Positions 41,204 through 51,049 of a DNA stretch of 64,000 nucleotides are shown one piece after another (the first letter of the stretch is position 1; each line of letters starts with the position of its first letter). The translations under genes were made by a program, and so were the position numbers. The notes below the pieces were generated by a model. It saw only the letters and a program-made list of their open reading frames with translations. It did no database searches and was not told the DNA's origin. This DNA is from Cytobacillus sp. FSL H8-0458 (GTDB lineage Bacteria; Bacillota; Bacilli; Bacillales; Cytobacillaceae): positions 1,054,001-1,118,000 of the forward strand of contig NZ_JBBOBR010000001.1 in the NCBI RefSeq assembly GCF_038002165.1. The letters run 5' to 3'.

Positions 41204-41824
41204 GTGTTTAGAAATAGAGTTCCATACTATTTAGGCCAGAGTCGACACGGCGCTTTTTCCGCATTTAAAAATGGACTGATTATCATACTCGGGGCAACAC
41301 TTGTGGCTGTCTCCCTGCAATTATTCCTTGTGAAAAATTATGTCATAGACGGCGGCATTGTCGGATTGAGCATTCTCCTTTCACATGTTTTTCATGTAGA
41401 GGTAGGTGCCTTGATTCTGCTGCTGAATCTTCCGTTTTTAGCGGCAGGCTTTTTCTTTTTAGGGGGAAGATTTTTGGTGTTAAGCCTGTTTGCCAGTTCC
41501 GTGCTGGCAGGGGAAACATACATATTGGCTCCATTTGAGGAAGTGACAAACCATCCCTTGCTGATCATTATCCTGGGAGGACTTTTGCTCGGATCGGGAG
41601 TGGGGCTCATTATCCGGTTCGGAGCCTGCCTGGACGGTACAGAAGTTTTGGCGATATTATTCAGCGAGCGTTTGCCGTTCACCATAGGGCAATGCATCCT
41701 GATTATGAATACCCTGCTCTTTGGAAGTTCGGCTTTTTTATTCGGAATTACTGAAGCTGCATACTCCCTTGCCACATTTTTGGTTGCTTATAAAACCATA
41801 GATACCATTATAATGAAGACTTAA
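41204..41824 (+). CDS. YitT family membrane protein, short form
   Basis: 206 residues from GTG 41204 (AAGGAG seven bases before). Five or six membrane helices with YVIDGGIVGLSILLSHVF and IIRFGACLDGTEVLAILFSE, the signatures of YitT/UPF0750. Typical members have a C-terminal cytosolic DUF2179 domain of ~70 residues; here the protein stops right after the last helix (LVAYKTIDTIIMKT), so that domain is missing. Whether this is natural or a truncation is not clear; no remnant was noted in the 66 bp that follow. Confidence 0.82.
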   Translation: MFRNRVPYYLGQSRHGAFSAFKNGLIIILGATLVAVSLQLFLVKNYVIDGGIVGLSILLSHVFHVEVGALILLLNLPFLAAGFFFLGGRFLVLSLFASSVLAGETYILAPFEEVTNHPLLIIILGGLLLGSGVGLIIRFGACLDGTEVLAILFSERLPFTIGQCILIMNTLLFGSSAFLFGITEAAYSLATFLVAYKTIDTIIMKT

Positions 41825-41890
41825 ACATTTTCGGATAATTTGAGGGGCCGGGTGCATCCTAATCTGTAAAAAGCTGAAGGAGATTATCAA

Positions 41891-42127
41891 GTGAATCCAT
41901 ACGAAATAACCGGTATGATTGTGGATGAAGAATTTGATGGGGAGGAATATGTTACGGCAGAATTTCTCCATGAACACAATAATTATAGCATCACATTTAA
42001 AAAAGCAGATCTTGAGGTGATCAACGCCTGGGTATTTAATGATGGCTCTTCGCTTCCAGCGAACTTGTCTGAAGAGATGATCGGGCTCATTAGAGATGAT
42101 GTAAAAAATAGAATAGGACTGAAATAG
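41891..42127 (+). CDS. Small hypothetical protein, 78 residues
   Basis: GTG 41891 with AAGGAG nine bases upstream; a terminator directly overlaps its stop codon. Acidic, soluble, with EITGMIVDEEFDGEEYVTAE then NYSITFKKADLEVINAWVF, a mixed alpha/beta pattern. No known family recognised. Confidence 0.6.
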   Translation: MNPYEITGMIVDEEFDGEEYVTAEFLHEHNNYSITFKKADLEVINAWVFNDGSSLPANLSEEMIGLIRDDVKNRIGLK

Positions 42128-42157
42128 AGGCAGTAATGTGAACCTCTATTTTTTTTG
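42122..42157 (+). terminator. Rho-independent terminator
   Basis: AATAGAGG/CCTCTATT stem with a 12-nt loop and a run of nine T. Confidence 0.85.
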
Positions 42158-42185
42158 CATAATATTAACCATCTCTCAAACAATA

Positions 42186-42211
42186 CTTGTAAATACAATT
42201 GTATTTGCAAG
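42186..42211 (+). promoter_or_regulatory. Near-perfect palindrome, MarR-type operator
   Basis: CTTGTAAATACAA joined to TTGTATTTGCAAG gives a 26-bp palindrome with one mismatched pair, directly before the MarR reading frame. MarR proteins bind 16-24-bp palindromes of this TTG...CAA form, so this is probably the autoregulatory site. Confidence 0.6.
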
Positions 42212-42716
42212 TGAGGGGGAAAGGGACGTACATCTTTCTGAAACAGCAGACATTACTTGTCATAAGGGCACTATACTTCTGCATGGAAAAGAAGTTGGCG
42301 GAGCTTGAAAGAAGTTTAAGCTGACGCCTGCTCAGCAGCATATTTTGTTTCTGCTTGGCACTCATAATCAAAAGCTAAGCCCGACTCAAATAAGTGAATT
42401 GGGATGCTGGCATCTTTCGACAGTAACCAGACTTTTAAAACCGTTAAAGGTAAAAGGCCTGATCGAAATCACAGCCAATAAAGAACAGCATCGCTATAAA
42501 TGCGTGTCCATTACTAAAAGCGGAATAGAACTATTGGATCAGATTATGGATGGGGAAAAGAAGATGGAACAATTTCCGCTGAGTACGAGTCATTTATCGG
42601 AAAACGAGCTTAGGTCTTTCCTTGAATATGGCCAGAAAATATTAGGGGTTCAAAAAGGTGATCTTTTTAGAAAAATGCTGATTGATGCACGGATGGAAAA
42701 CTATGATTATGCATAA
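42211..42716 (+). pseudogene. MarR family regulator, frameshifted
   Basis: The C-terminal part is open from 42345 (MFLLGTHNQKLSPTQISELG, LSTVTRLLKPLKVKGLIEIT). Upstream in the same frame, KLTPAQQHILFLLG extends the fold but meets a stop. The preceding helix TLLVIRALYFCMEKKLAELE followed by RSL is in another frame, ending TGA. One missing T in the TTT at 42315-42317 would join the two parts. The start is uncertain: GTG 42211 lacks a ribosome binding site, whereas AGGGGGAAAGGG (42214-42226) lies before ACGTACATC with no start codon. A ScoC/MarR-like regulator was probably lost here, or the sequence has an error. Confidence 0.7.
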
Positions 42717-42752
42717 AACTTTTAAGGATGATGTGTTCCGGGAGGTTATTCT

Positions 42753-43319
42753 ATGAGTTATAGCGAGTATTGGGAGCGAATATATTCACAAAGTGAGGAG
42801 ATGAATTCTCTCATTAATTCATACTGGAGAGAGTTTTCAGGTCTTTCGACATGGCAGTTTTGGGTGGTTCTGGCTCTGATGGTCCTCCCGCTGATTCTCG
42901 TATATTTTGCCGTTGACCGCAGCAGAATTTTTGAAATTTTCTTCTTTGGATATACCGTGCATATTCTTTGGACTTACGCCGACAGCTTCTTGGAGAGATA
43001 TAGCTATTTTGTCCATACTTATTTCTTATTTCCCATGTTTCCCTATGCGATGAACATGACAGCATCAGCGTTACCGGTTGGTTTCCTTCTGATCTTTCAG
43101 TACTGCACCAACCGCAGGAAAAGCTTTCTGCTTTACACGATTTTAGCAAGTGCCGTTTTTTCCTTTGGATTCGCCACTCTTGAAGAATGGGCTGGTATGG
43201 TTCACTTTAATAAGGGAATGAATCAATTCTATATTTTTCTGATCGATATCTTGATTGCTTATGCAGCCTATTTATTGACGATGTTTGTTAAAAGAATGAG
43301 TGAGAATATTAAAAGGTGA
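42753..43319 (+). CDS. CBO0543-like membrane protein
   Basis: 188 residues with about six hydrophobic segments starting at LSTWQFWVVLALMVLPLILV, and Trp/Tyr-rich helix edges. DRSRIFEIFFFGYTVHILWT and ATLEEWAGMVHFNKGMNQFY are reminiscent of the CBO0543 family of uncharacterised spore-former membrane proteins. GGAGG precedes ATG. It lies 36 bp after the MarR remnant and may have been its target (inference). Confidence 0.7.
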   Translation: MSYSEYWERIYSQSEEMNSLINSYWREFSGLSTWQFWVVLALMVLPLILVYFAVDRSRIFEIFFFGYTVHILWTYADSFLERYSYFVHTYFLFPMFPYAMNMTASALPVGFLLIFQYCTNRRKSFLLYTILASAVFSFGFATLEEWAGMVHFNKGMNQFYIFLIDILIAYAAYLLTMFVKRMSENIKR

Positions 43320-43338
43320 CGAATATCAAGAAACAATC

Positions 43339-43370
43339 AGCCTCCCATCTGCTTTGAGAAGGGAGGCTAA
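43339..43370. terminator. Bidirectional terminator
   Basis: AGCCTCCC/GGGAGGCT with a 14-nt loop between convergent genes. Confidence 0.75.
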
Positions 43371-43373
43371 GTG

Positions 43374-43826
43374 TTAAATGTGTTCTTTCCAAAGCTTCAT
43401 TGGATTGTCTTGATCCTCATTTAATGGCAATTGGACCAATTTTAGTCCCCGGTCATCTCTAGCGTTTTTTAAATCCTCATAAATCATTTTAGACTTGCCT
43501 AAACCTGCATTAGAAGCGTCCTCGACTGATTGGCAATAGTACACCTTATCGATGCCTGCGAAATACATGGCAGTTAAACACATGGGGCAGGGTTCCCCGC
43601 TTGCATACATGGTAAATCCGGCTAAATCATTCGTTTGAAACTGCTCCTGTGCCCGCCGGATAGCCAGCAATTCCGCATGCCCGCTTACATCATGCTTTTT
43701 ATGCAATTCATTCACGCCCTCAGCAATGATGTCCTGATTTTTCACCAGAACTGCACCGAAGGGCTGGCCTCCTTCTTTTACATTGTTAATAGCCAGTTCA
43801 ATAGCCCGTTTCATGAAGTGATTCAT
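43374..43826 (-). CDS. Nucleoside/base deaminase, guanine deaminase-like
   Basis: 150 residues of the cytidine deaminase superfamily. Zinc motifs are HAELLAIRRA (His and the proton-shuttling Glu) and GEPCPMCLTAMYFAG (two Cys). The end LPLNEDQDNPMKLWKEHI is closer to GuaD-type guanine deaminases than to tRNA adenosine deaminase (TadA), whose N-terminal tRNA-binding features are not seen. Likely reaction: guanine to xanthine plus ammonia. AAGGA before ATG. Function at the level of the exact base is an inference. Confidence 0.82.
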   Translation of the reverse strand: MNHFMKRAIELAINNVKEGGQPFGAVLVKNQDIIAEGVNELHKKHDVSGHAELLAIRRAQEQFQTNDLAGFTMYASGEPCPMCLTAMYFAGIDKVYYCQSVEDASNAGLGKSKMIYEDLKNARDDRGLKLVQLPLNEDQDNPMKLWKEHI

Positions 43827-44041
43827 TTCTAATCATCCTTTTTCAATTAATTGATTCTGCTTAAATTAATACCATTCTTCCGCCAGTTTTCCAAATCATC
43901 TGCTGACTTTACAGCCTGCAAATAGCTAAACTTTTAAATACGTCCATCTGGTTCTGCTGTAAAAGGATGGATATTAATTCAGGTAATCTATATAATTAAT
44001 TATACATTTTGCATTTAGAGAAAATAAAGGAGGCATCCATT

Positions 44042-44767
44042 ATGACAGAGTTAGATTCCAAAAGTCCTATTCCGCTTCACATACAACTAAAGAATAAACT
44101 GCAGGAGCTAATAGACAATCGTTATTTCAATGAGAAAATTCCAAGCGAAAGAGAACTGATGGATACCTATAAAGTAAGCAGAAGCACGGTGAGAGAGGCA
44201 GTTTCCCATTTAGTAAACGAAGGTGTGCTAAAGAAAGTCCATGGAAAAGGCACTTTTATTTCAAAGAAACCGATTGAGGAATGGCTTGGGAATATTACCA
44301 GTACAACAGAAGTGATTAATAAAATGGGGATGAAGCCCGATTCAAAATTACTTGACAATGGGATCGTTGTTCCAGCAAAAGAAATTGTGGAAGCCAGCGG
44401 GCTTACAAAAGCATACTTTATAAAGCGTATTCGCTATGCAAACGATAAGCCATTGGCACTTGAAAATCAGTACTATCCTGTAGAAATTGGTGAAAACCTC
44501 GCCCAATATGATATTGAAAAGGGAACACTGTATGATCTGCTCGAGCAAAGTTTAGACTTAAGGTTTGCTGAAGCAGAACAGATTATTACAAGTACCTATT
44601 TATCTAAAGAAGAAGCCGATCTGCTGGGTGTTCCATGCTCCTTAAGTGTGCTTCATATAGAACGGTTATTATCAGATATAAATGGAAACCTAATAGAATA
44701 CTATTCTGCTTTTTTTCGTTCGGATATGTATTCATTTAGAGTAAAACTATCAAAGAATTATAGTTAA
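44042..44767 (+). CDS. GntR family regulator with UTRA domain (HutC type)
   Basis: 241 residues from ATG 44042, eight bases after AAAGGAGG. GntR winged helix: SPIPLHIQLKNKLQELIDNR, PSERELMDTYKVSRSTVREA, then VHGKGTFISKKP. UTRA ligand domain (about 90-240): DKPLALENQYYPVEIGENL, LEQSLDLRFAEAEQIITSTY. It is 194 bp upstream of ald-tpa-xsc on the same strand and is the best candidate for the taurine-pathway regulator. The effector may be taurine, sulfoacetaldehyde or another pathway intermediate (inference). Confidence 0.88.
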   Translation: MTELDSKSPIPLHIQLKNKLQELIDNRYFNEKIPSERELMDTYKVSRSTVREAVSHLVNEGVLKKVHGKGTFISKKPIEEWLGNITSTTEVINKMGMKPDSKLLDNGIVVPAKEIVEASGLTKAYFIKRIRYANDKPLALENQYYPVEIGENLAQYDIEKGTLYDLLEQSLDLRFAEAEQIITSTYLSKEEADLLGVPCSLSVLHIERLLSDINGNLIEYYSAFFRSDMYSFRVKLSKNYS

Positions 44768-44836
44768 ATGCACTGTTATTCAATTTCACAATAATATCTA
44801 TTAATAATTCCGATAATATAAAATTTTTAGAAAATA

Positions 44837-44916
44837 TTGAAAATGTATAAAGGTTGTGTTTTAATTACAACTGAGGATAGTCATAAAACAACTGGTACGG
44901 ACGACATGACGTCATG
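44837..44916 (+). promoter_or_regulatory. Promoter and palindromic operator before ald-tpa-xsc
   Basis: TTGAAA (44837-44842), 17-bp spacer, TTTAAT (44860-44865). Downstream, CATGACGTCATG (44905-44916) is a perfect 12-bp palindrome within GGTACGGACGACATGACG, placed about +35, where a bound GntR-type repressor would block elongation. The ald start follows 45 bp later. Confidence 0.65.
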
Positions 44917-44961
44917 ACGAGATAGTTTGAGATTTTTTATTTTGCAGGATGGAGTGATGAC

Positions 44962-46095
44962 ATGATTATTGGTGTGCCAAAGGAAGTAAAGAATAATGAA
45001 AATCGGGTTTCTGTTGTACCGGCAAGTGTTTCTGCATTTGTAAATGCTGGCCATGTGGTCCTGATTGAGAAAGGTGCAGGATTAGGCAGCGGCATCTCTG
45101 ACCAGGAATATGAAAAAGCAGGTGCAAAGGTTGTTCAAAGTGCAGAAGAGGCCTGGTCTGCGGATATGGTTATGAAGGTCAAGGAGCCCCAGTCCAATGA
45201 ATACCAATATTTTCGAAAAGGCTTGATTCTCTTTACTTATTTGCATCTGGCTGCCGAACCTGAATTGACAAAAGCTTTAGTAGAAAAAGAAGTTACCTCG
45301 GTTGCATATGAAACCATTCAGCTGGATAACCAATCCTTGCCTCTCCTAACACCTATGAGCGAAGTTGCCGGAAGGATGTCTGTCCAGCTCGGAGCGCAAT
45401 TTCTTGAAAAAATTCATGGCGGAAAAGGTGTCCTATTAGGCGGGGTTCCTGGTGTGAAGCCTGGAAAAGTGGTGATTATTGGCGGTGGAGTTGTTGGGAC
45501 AAATGCCGCAAAAATGGCAGTCGGCCTTGGTGCAGATGTAAGCATCATCGACATAAGTGCAGAAAGACTCCGCCAGCTGGACGATCTTTTTTCGGGCAGA
45601 GTGAGAACGGTCATGTCAAATCCGTTCAATATCGCCCAGGAAGTAAAACTTGCCGATTTAGTGATAGGGGCTGTTCTTATCCCAGGTGCAAAAGCACCTC
45701 AGTTAGTAACGGAAGAAATGGTTATGCAAATGGAAAAGAACTCAGTCATTATTGATGTTGCCATTGATCAGGGCGGTTCAATTGAAACCATCGATCATAT
45801 TACCTCACATGATTCTCCAACATATGTAAAGCATGGTGTTTTGCATTATGCGGTTCCAAACATTCCTGGCGCTGTAGCAAGAACTTCCACCTATGCACTC
45901 GCCAATACTACAGCACCATATGCCTTAATGCTCTCTAATACAGGGATTGAAAATTCAATTATAAGCTATCCTTTTCTTGAAAAAGGAGTCAATACCATGA
46001 ATGGAAACGTCACCCATCAGAGAGTTGCAGAGGCGCATAACTATCCGTATACACCCACCCATAAATTAACACACAAAATTCCAACCGCAACTTGA
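44962..46095 (+). CDS. ald: Alanine dehydrogenase
   Basis: 377 residues. [20 protein letters not shown] opens the substrate domain; VMKVKEP supplies the catalytic Lys and TYLHLAAEP the catalytic His; the Rossmann motif is [20 protein letters not shown]. It catalyses L-alanine + NAD to pyruvate + ammonium + NADH. As first gene of the taurine operon it regenerates the pyruvate used by the aminotransferase, so net taurine nitrogen leaves as ammonium. GGATGGAGTG precedes the ATG. The C-terminal tail [12 protein letters not shown] is slightly longer than in B. subtilis Ald. Confidence 0.95.
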   Translation: MIIGVPKEVKNNENRVSVVPASVSAFVNAGHVVLIEKGAGLGSGISDQEYEKAGAKVVQSAEEAWSADMVMKVKEPQSNEYQYFRKGLILFTYLHLAAEPELTKALVEKEVTSVAYETIQLDNQSLPLLTPMSEVAGRMSVQLGAQFLEKIHGGKGVLLGGVPGVKPGKVVIIGGGVVGTNAAKMAVGLGADVSIIDISAERLRQLDDLFSGRVRTVMSNPFNIAQEVKLADLVIGAVLIPGAKAPQLVTEEMVMQMEKNSVIIDVAIDQGGSIETIDHITSHDSPTYVKHGVLHYAVPNIPGAVARTSTYALANTTAPYALMLSNTGIENSIISYPFLEKGVNTMNGNVTHQRVAEAHNYPYTPTHKLTHKIPTAT

Positions 46096-46158
46096 TTACC
46101 CATTAGAGGAGACACAATGCAAACCTGAATCTTTACTTAATAGAAGGAGGCAAGCAAT

Positions 46159-47520
46159 ATGTCTACAGTAAAACTTAATGATTACAAAAAGTTAACAGAT
46201 CAGGATCAGAAACACTTATGGCATGCGATGAGCCGGCATACAGAAGGAAGCAGTCCGATGATTGCCCAATCAGGTGAAGGCTCCTGGTTTACTGATATGG
46301 ACGGAAATCGATATTTGGATGGTGTATCCGGTCTTTGGTGTCTGAACCTTGGACATGGCAGGAAAGAAATTGCGGAAGCAGCTGCAGAGCAAATGATGAA
46401 GCTGTCGTATTTCCCTCTAACTTTAAGTCATGCACCAGCCATCCAGTTATCTGCAAAGATTAGTGAATTGCTGGGGGACTCCTATAAAACCTTTTTCTCA
46501 AATAGCGGTTCGGAAGCAAATGAAACCGCATTCAAAATAGCGAGGCAGTATCATAATCAGAATGGCAATCCCGGTAAATACAAATTTATTTCGCGATACC
46601 GTGCCTATCATGGTTCAACTTTAGGTGCATTAAGTGCTACTGCACAGGCCAACAGGAGAGTGAAATACGATCCTGGCATGCCGGGATTCCTGCATGTCCC
46701 GCCTCCTTACAGCTATCGCTGTCCATTTGGGGAGGATGTGAAGGATTGCGATAAAGTTGCAGCTGACATGATTGACCAGGTCATCCAATGGGAAGGTGCC
46801 GAAACGGTTGCTGCTGTCATAATGGAGCCTTTTATTTCAGGCGGGGGGGTTATTATCCCATCTCCTGAATATCTGCAGAGGGTGGCACAAATCTGCAAAA
46901 AACATGATGTCCTGCTGATAATGGATGAGGTTGTATCCGGATTCGGGCGAACGGGCAAAATGTTTGGATTTATGCATTCGGATGGTGTTCAGCCTGATAT
47001 CGTAACGATGGCTAAAGGGTTGACCAGCGGCTATCTTCCACTTGGAGCAACAGCGGTTCATTCCAGAATTTATGAGAAATTTAAGGAGCAAGGTACAGAT
47101 AACCACTTCCGCCATGTATCAACCTATGGAGGACATCCGGCAAGCTGCGCAGTAGCATTGAAAAATATCGAAATCATAGAAAGAGAGAATATAGTCAGCA
47201 AGGTAGAAGTGCTGGGTGAAAGTATTTTAGGCAGTTTAAAAGAGCTGCAGTCTCATAAAAATGTAGGCGAAGTCAGATGTGCCGGTTTCTTATATGGCAT
47301 TGAAATGGTTGAAAACAAGGAAACGAAGCAGCCGGCATCTGATCAATTAATAGCAAAGGCCATTACACTATGTAAAGAAAAAGGCCTGATTATTGGCAGA
47401 AACGGGGATACTGTGCCTGGTTTCAATAATGTCCTTATTATAGCTCCGCCGCTTTCATCTACAGAAGAAGATTTAAGATTTGTTGTTGAGACTGTGGAAA
47501 GTGTATTTAAAGAACTTTAG
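46159..47520 (+). CDS. tpa: Taurine:pyruvate aminotransferase
   Basis: 453 residues, AGGAGG before ATG. Class III PLP-dependent aminotransferase: SNSGSEANETAFKIARQYH for PLP phosphate, IMDEVVSGFGRTGKMFGFM for the Asp-PLP contact, and Lys 286 in IVTMAKGLTSGYLPLGATAV as Schiff-base lysine. By sequence alone it could be an omega-amino acid:pyruvate aminotransferase. The position between ald and xsc makes taurine + pyruvate to sulfoacetaldehyde + alanine the convincing assignment. Confidence 0.88.
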   Translation: MSTVKLNDYKKLTDQDQKHLWHAMSRHTEGSSPMIAQSGEGSWFTDMDGNRYLDGVSGLWCLNLGHGRKEIAEAAAEQMMKLSYFPLTLSHAPAIQLSAKISELLGDSYKTFFSNSGSEANETAFKIARQYHNQNGNPGKYKFISRYRAYHGSTLGALSATAQANRRVKYDPGMPGFLHVPPPYSYRCPFGEDVKDCDKVAADMIDQVIQWEGAETVAAVIMEPFISGGGVIIPSPEYLQRVAQICKKHDVLLIMDEVVSGFGRTGKMFGFMHSDGVQPDIVTMAKGLTSGYLPLGATAVHSRIYEKFKEQGTDNHFRHVSTYGGHPASCAVALKNIEIIERENIVSKVEVLGESILGSLKELQSHKNVGEVRCAGFLYGIEMVENKETKQPASDQLIAKAITLCKEKGLIIGRNGDTVPGFNNVLIIAPPLSSTEEDLRFVVETVESVFKEL

Positions 47521-47613
47521 ACAAGAAGTTGAATCTGGATTAGGGCTCTTTCGAGAGGGCTCCTATCCATTTAAATATATGAAATTTCATTAATCGGAAA
47601 GGGAGTGCCCGTA

Positions 47614-49383
47614 ATGGCAAAAGCAGAAAAAGAACTAGCAGAAATCAAAACAAGAAAGGTGAAAATGACACCAAGTGAGGCTATTGTAGAAACATTAGTC
47701 AAGGAAGGTGTCAAACATATTTCCGGGATTTTGGGGTCCGCTTTCATGGATTTATTAGACTTGCTTCCAACTGCCGGGATCCGATTCATCGGCGTGCGGC
47801 ATGAGCAAAGTGCTGCCCACATGGAAGATGCCTATACTCGGGTAAGCGGAGTTGCCGGAGTAGTGATTGGCCAGAATGGGCCAGGGATCACCAATATGGT
47901 AACGTCTGTTGCCGCTGCTAATCAGGCTCATACCCCTATGGTCGTCATTTCTCCTTCAGCAGGAACACCTACTGTCGGCTGGGACGGTTTCCAGGAATGC
48001 GATCAGGTTTCAGTCTTTAAAGCGATTACAAAGGAAACCGTTCGGGTCACACATCCGGGGCGTGTGGCGGATTGCCTGAGGACTGCCTTTAGAATCGCTT
48101 ACGCAGAGAGAGGGCCAGTGCTATTTGATATTCCGCGGGACTATTTTTATGGGGAAGTGGAAGATGTCATTCTTGAACCTCATCAGTATCGCGTGGATAA
48201 TAGGGGCTGCGGGTCATTAGAGCAGATTGATCAGGCTGTGGACTTGCTTGCTTCTGCCAAAAACCCTGTGATCATTTCCGGCAGGGGGACAGTGGATTCA
48301 GATGGAATAGAGGCAGTGAAGGAAATTGCCGATCACTTAACGATTCCTGTAGCTGTTTCCTATATGCATAATGATGCTTTCCCGGCAAATGAACCTTTAG
48401 CGGTAGGACCTATTGGGTATATGGGGTCAAAAGCAGCTATGAACACATTAAAGGATGCAGATGTGGTGCTTGCTATCGGTACCAGATTATCTGTATTTGG
48501 AACATTGCCTTGCTATGACATTGATTACTTTCCAAAAAACGCAAAGATTATTCAAATCGATATCAATCCCCGCAATATCGCGAGGACCCATCCAGTAGAA
48601 ATCGGGATCATTGGAGATGCAAAAGCAGCTTCGGTTGAAATCGCCAAACGGCTAAAAGAAAAAGTGCCAAATAAGCAATTCAACTCTGAGAGAATGACAA
48701 GAGTGACAAATGAGAAAGAGCAATGGGAAAAAGAACTTGTCGACCTGGCCATGGTGGAAGGAAATCCAATTAATCCGCGCAGGGCACTCCTTGAGCTTAC
48801 AAAGGTCCTTCCGGAAAACGCAATTGTGACTACAGATATCGGGAATGTATCTTCTACTGCAAATGCCTATTTAAAATTTAATTCCGGCCGCCAGCATGTG
48901 GCAGCCTTAACATTTGGCAATACAGGCTTTGCCTATCCGTCAGCATTAGGGGCAAAGCTTGCAAATCCAAATAGCCCTGTAGTAGCCATCGTAGGGGATG
49001 GCGCATGGGGCATGAGCCTGCATGAAGTAAGTACAGCGGTTGAGGAGAACATACCTGTAGTGGCATGTGTTTTTAATAACAATGCCTGGTGTGCAGAAAA
49101 GAAAAACCAGGTAGATTTTTATAATAATCGCTTTGTAGGAGCAGATATCCAGAATCCTGACTTTGCAGAGGTTGCAAGGTCCATGGGGGCACAGGGAATT
49201 AGTGTAGATAAACCTGAGGATGTTGGACCGGCAATACTCCGGGCAATAGAATCCAATAAACCGACAGTCATTGACATTCAGGTGGATGGCACGCAATTGG
49301 CACCTCCTTTCCGCAAGGATGCGTTAAAGATGCCGACTCGTCTTCTGCCGAAATATGCTCACCTTGATCATAAAAACTGGTAG
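47614..49383 (+). CDS. xsc: Sulfoacetaldehyde acetyltransferase
   Basis: ATG 47614 is chosen, eight bases after AAAGGGAG; an in-frame GTG at 47605 is too close. 589 residues of the ThDP-dependent acetolactate synthase superfamily: [20 protein letters not shown] and [16 protein letters not shown] (catalytic Glu), and the ThDP/Mg motif [20 protein letters not shown] ending NNNAW. The opening [20 protein letters not shown] is characteristic of Xsc and not of acetolactate synthases. Reaction: sulfoacetaldehyde + phosphate to acetyl phosphate + sulfite. The acetyl phosphate would go through a phosphotransacetylase located elsewhere. Confidence 0.93.
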   Translation: MAKAEKELAEIKTRKVKMTPSEAIVETLVKEGVKHISGILGSAFMDLLDLLPTAGIRFIGVRHEQSAAHMEDAYTRVSGVAGVVIGQNGPGITNMVTSVAAANQAHTPMVVISPSAGTPTVGWDGFQECDQVSVFKAITKETVRVTHPGRVADCLRTAFRIAYAERGPVLFDIPRDYFYGEVEDVILEPHQYRVDNRGCGSLEQIDQAVDLLASAKNPVIISGRGTVDSDGIEAVKEIADHLTIPVAVSYMHNDAFPANEPLAVGPIGYMGSKAAMNTLKDADVVLAIGTRLSVFGTLPCYDIDYFPKNAKIIQIDINPRNIARTHPVEIGIIGDAKAASVEIAKRLKEKVPNKQFNSERMTRVTNEKEQWEKELVDLAMVEGNPINPRRALLELTKVLPENAIVTTDIGNVSSTANAYLKFNSGRQHVAALTFGNTGFAYPSALGAKLANPNSPVVAIVGDGAWGMSLHEVSTAVEENIPVVACVFNNNAWCAEKKNQVDFYNNRFVGADIQNPDFAEVARSMGAQGISVDKPEDVGPAILRAIESNKPTVIDIQVDGTQLAPPFRKDALKMPTRLLPKYAHLDHKNW

Positions 49384-49391
49384 GAAAAAAT

Positions 49392-49429
49392 AAAAGGAGC
49401 TTAATTGATTTTTGATTAAGCTCCTTTTT
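49392..49429 (+). terminator. Rho-independent terminator after xsc
   Basis: AAAAGGAGCTTAAT/ATTAAGCTCCTTTT, a 14-bp perfect stem with T run. It separates ald-tpa-xsc from the symporter. Confidence 0.93.
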
Positions 49430-49573
49430 AAAGGAAAGCCTACGAGTTTGAATAGTGCTGATGTTAGAAGGCTGCTATGACGCGAACTGACCGATATAGT
49501 GGAATTAAATAAAAGATGTGCAGCTTTTTACTGGCAATAATTTACAGAATATTAAGAAAAAAGGAGGCAGTCG

Positions 49574-51034
49574 ATGAGCTGGTATTTTGGATACATTTTA
49601 GCGTATTTCATATTCATGTTTGCAATTGGAATCTATTATTTTACAAAAATTAAAACCTCTGACAGTTATTTGATTGCAGGCTGGAATATGGGTTTTTGGA
49701 ATATTGTCGGAACCATCATCAGCACGAATTGCGGTGCTGCCGTTTTTATTGGCTGGATTGGAATGGGATTCACAATTGGCGTATCTGGATTTTTTAAATT
49801 TGCCTTACCAGCCATGCTTGTCAGTATGCTCTTGATCTTCTTTTTTAGCCGTCCATTAAGAAGACAGAGATTATATACACTTGCGGACCTTTTTAGTGAA
49901 AGGTTTGGATCAAAAACCGGTATCATTCCATCCGTGTTATCTGCTTTCATATATTCTGTTCCCACAACTGCCCTGCAGATTGTAGGGATGAGTACAGTAT
50001 TCAGCATTGCTTTTAATATGAACGTGAAAACGGGAATTGTGCTTTCTTTCATTCTGATCCTCGGCTTTACGATTTTAGGCGGCTTAGTAGCGACAATTGT
50101 AACGGATGCTATTCAAAGCGTGATCCTGATTGCAGGTATTGTAATGCTTGCATATGCAGCCCTGCAATTTGGCGGAGGAATGGAGCACATCCTCGGCAGC
50201 ACGCCGAAAAATTATTTAACACCGCTTGGGGCGAATGGCCTTGGGGATGTACTGCTTTTTGCCCTTTCTGTGGCTCCGTTCTACTTAGTTTGGCAATCCA
50301 CATGGCAGCGGATTTTTGCTTCTAAGACAGAAGATATTGCCATTAAAGCAGGCTTGACCGGTTATGCCATAACTCTATGCATTTCTGTGCTTCCATATAG
50401 TATAGGAATTATGGCAAGGCAATTTGTACCAGCCGATATTCACCCAGATTTAATTTTCTCCTATGTAACCGTGGAAATGCTTCCTCCGTATATTGGAGGC
50501 ATTATTCTAATCGGACTCCTATCAGCACTCATGACAGGTGCAGACTCCTTCATTTTACAAGGAAGCTCTAATATTACTCAGGATTTGTATCACCGGCTAT
50601 TAAATCCGAATGCAACAGAAAAGCAAATGATGTTTGTTTCCCGCTTGAGTGTAGTGATTATTTCGGTTTTATCACTGTTAGTCGCCTTTGTACTAACAGA
50701 TATAGTCAGCATGTATCAATGGGCACTCAGGCTGTCAGCAACAACTCTTGTATTTCCGTTTCTGGCCATTATGTTCTGGAGGAGGACAACCAATACCGCT
50801 GTCATTTCCAGTATGCTCCTTGCCTGCTTCACGACCATTCTATGGCCTCTTCTCTATACAGGAATCGATCAGACCATACCTGGCTTTATCATGTCCTTTT
50901 GTTCGCTTGTCATAATTAGTCTTTGGACAAAACATTCACCATCAGAAAATGTAAAAGCTGTTTATTGGGAAGACCTGCCGTCAGCAAGCAGAAAAATAAA
51001 CGATATCCATTCAGCAGAAAACAAGGCTGTCTAA
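49574..51034 (+). CDS. Sodium:solute symporter family transporter
   Basis: 486 residues, about 13 helices, AAGGAGG before ATG. TSDSYLIAGWNMGFWNIVGT followed by IISTNCGAAVFIGWIGMG is the SSS-family start, and GLLSALMTGADSFILQGSSN holds the conserved A-x-x-S-T/D segment for sodium. Directly after the taurine catabolic genes and on the same strand, it is a good candidate for taurine (or N-acyl-taurine) uptake, since no TauABC transporter is in the window; not proven. Confidence 0.85.
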   Translation: MSWYFGYILAYFIFMFAIGIYYFTKIKTSDSYLIAGWNMGFWNIVGTIISTNCGAAVFIGWIGMGFTIGVSGFFKFALPAMLVSMLLIFFFSRPLRRQRLYTLADLFSERFGSKTGIIPSVLSAFIYSVPTTALQIVGMSTVFSIAFNMNVKTGIVLSFILILGFTILGGLVATIVTDAIQSVILIAGIVMLAYAALQFGGGMEHILGSTPKNYLTPLGANGLGDVLLFALSVAPFYLVWQSTWQRIFASKTEDIAIKAGLTGYAITLCISVLPYSIGIMARQFVPADIHPDLIFSYVTVEMLPPYIGGIILIGLLSALMTGADSFILQGSSNITQDLYHRLLNPNATEKQMMFVSRLSVVIISVLSLLVAFVLTDIVSMYQWALRLSATTLVFPFLAIMFWRRTTNTAVISSMLLACFTTILWPLLYTGIDQTIPGFIMSFCSLVIISLWTKHSPSENVKAVYWEDLPSASRKINDIHSAENKAV

Positions 51035-51049
51035 TAAGGAGGGATAAGG

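Noticed and set aside
47614-49383. Acetolactate synthase large subunit
   Set aside because: Shares the ThDP fold, but its N-terminal signature and the ald-tpa neighbours fit sulfoacetaldehyde acetyltransferase.
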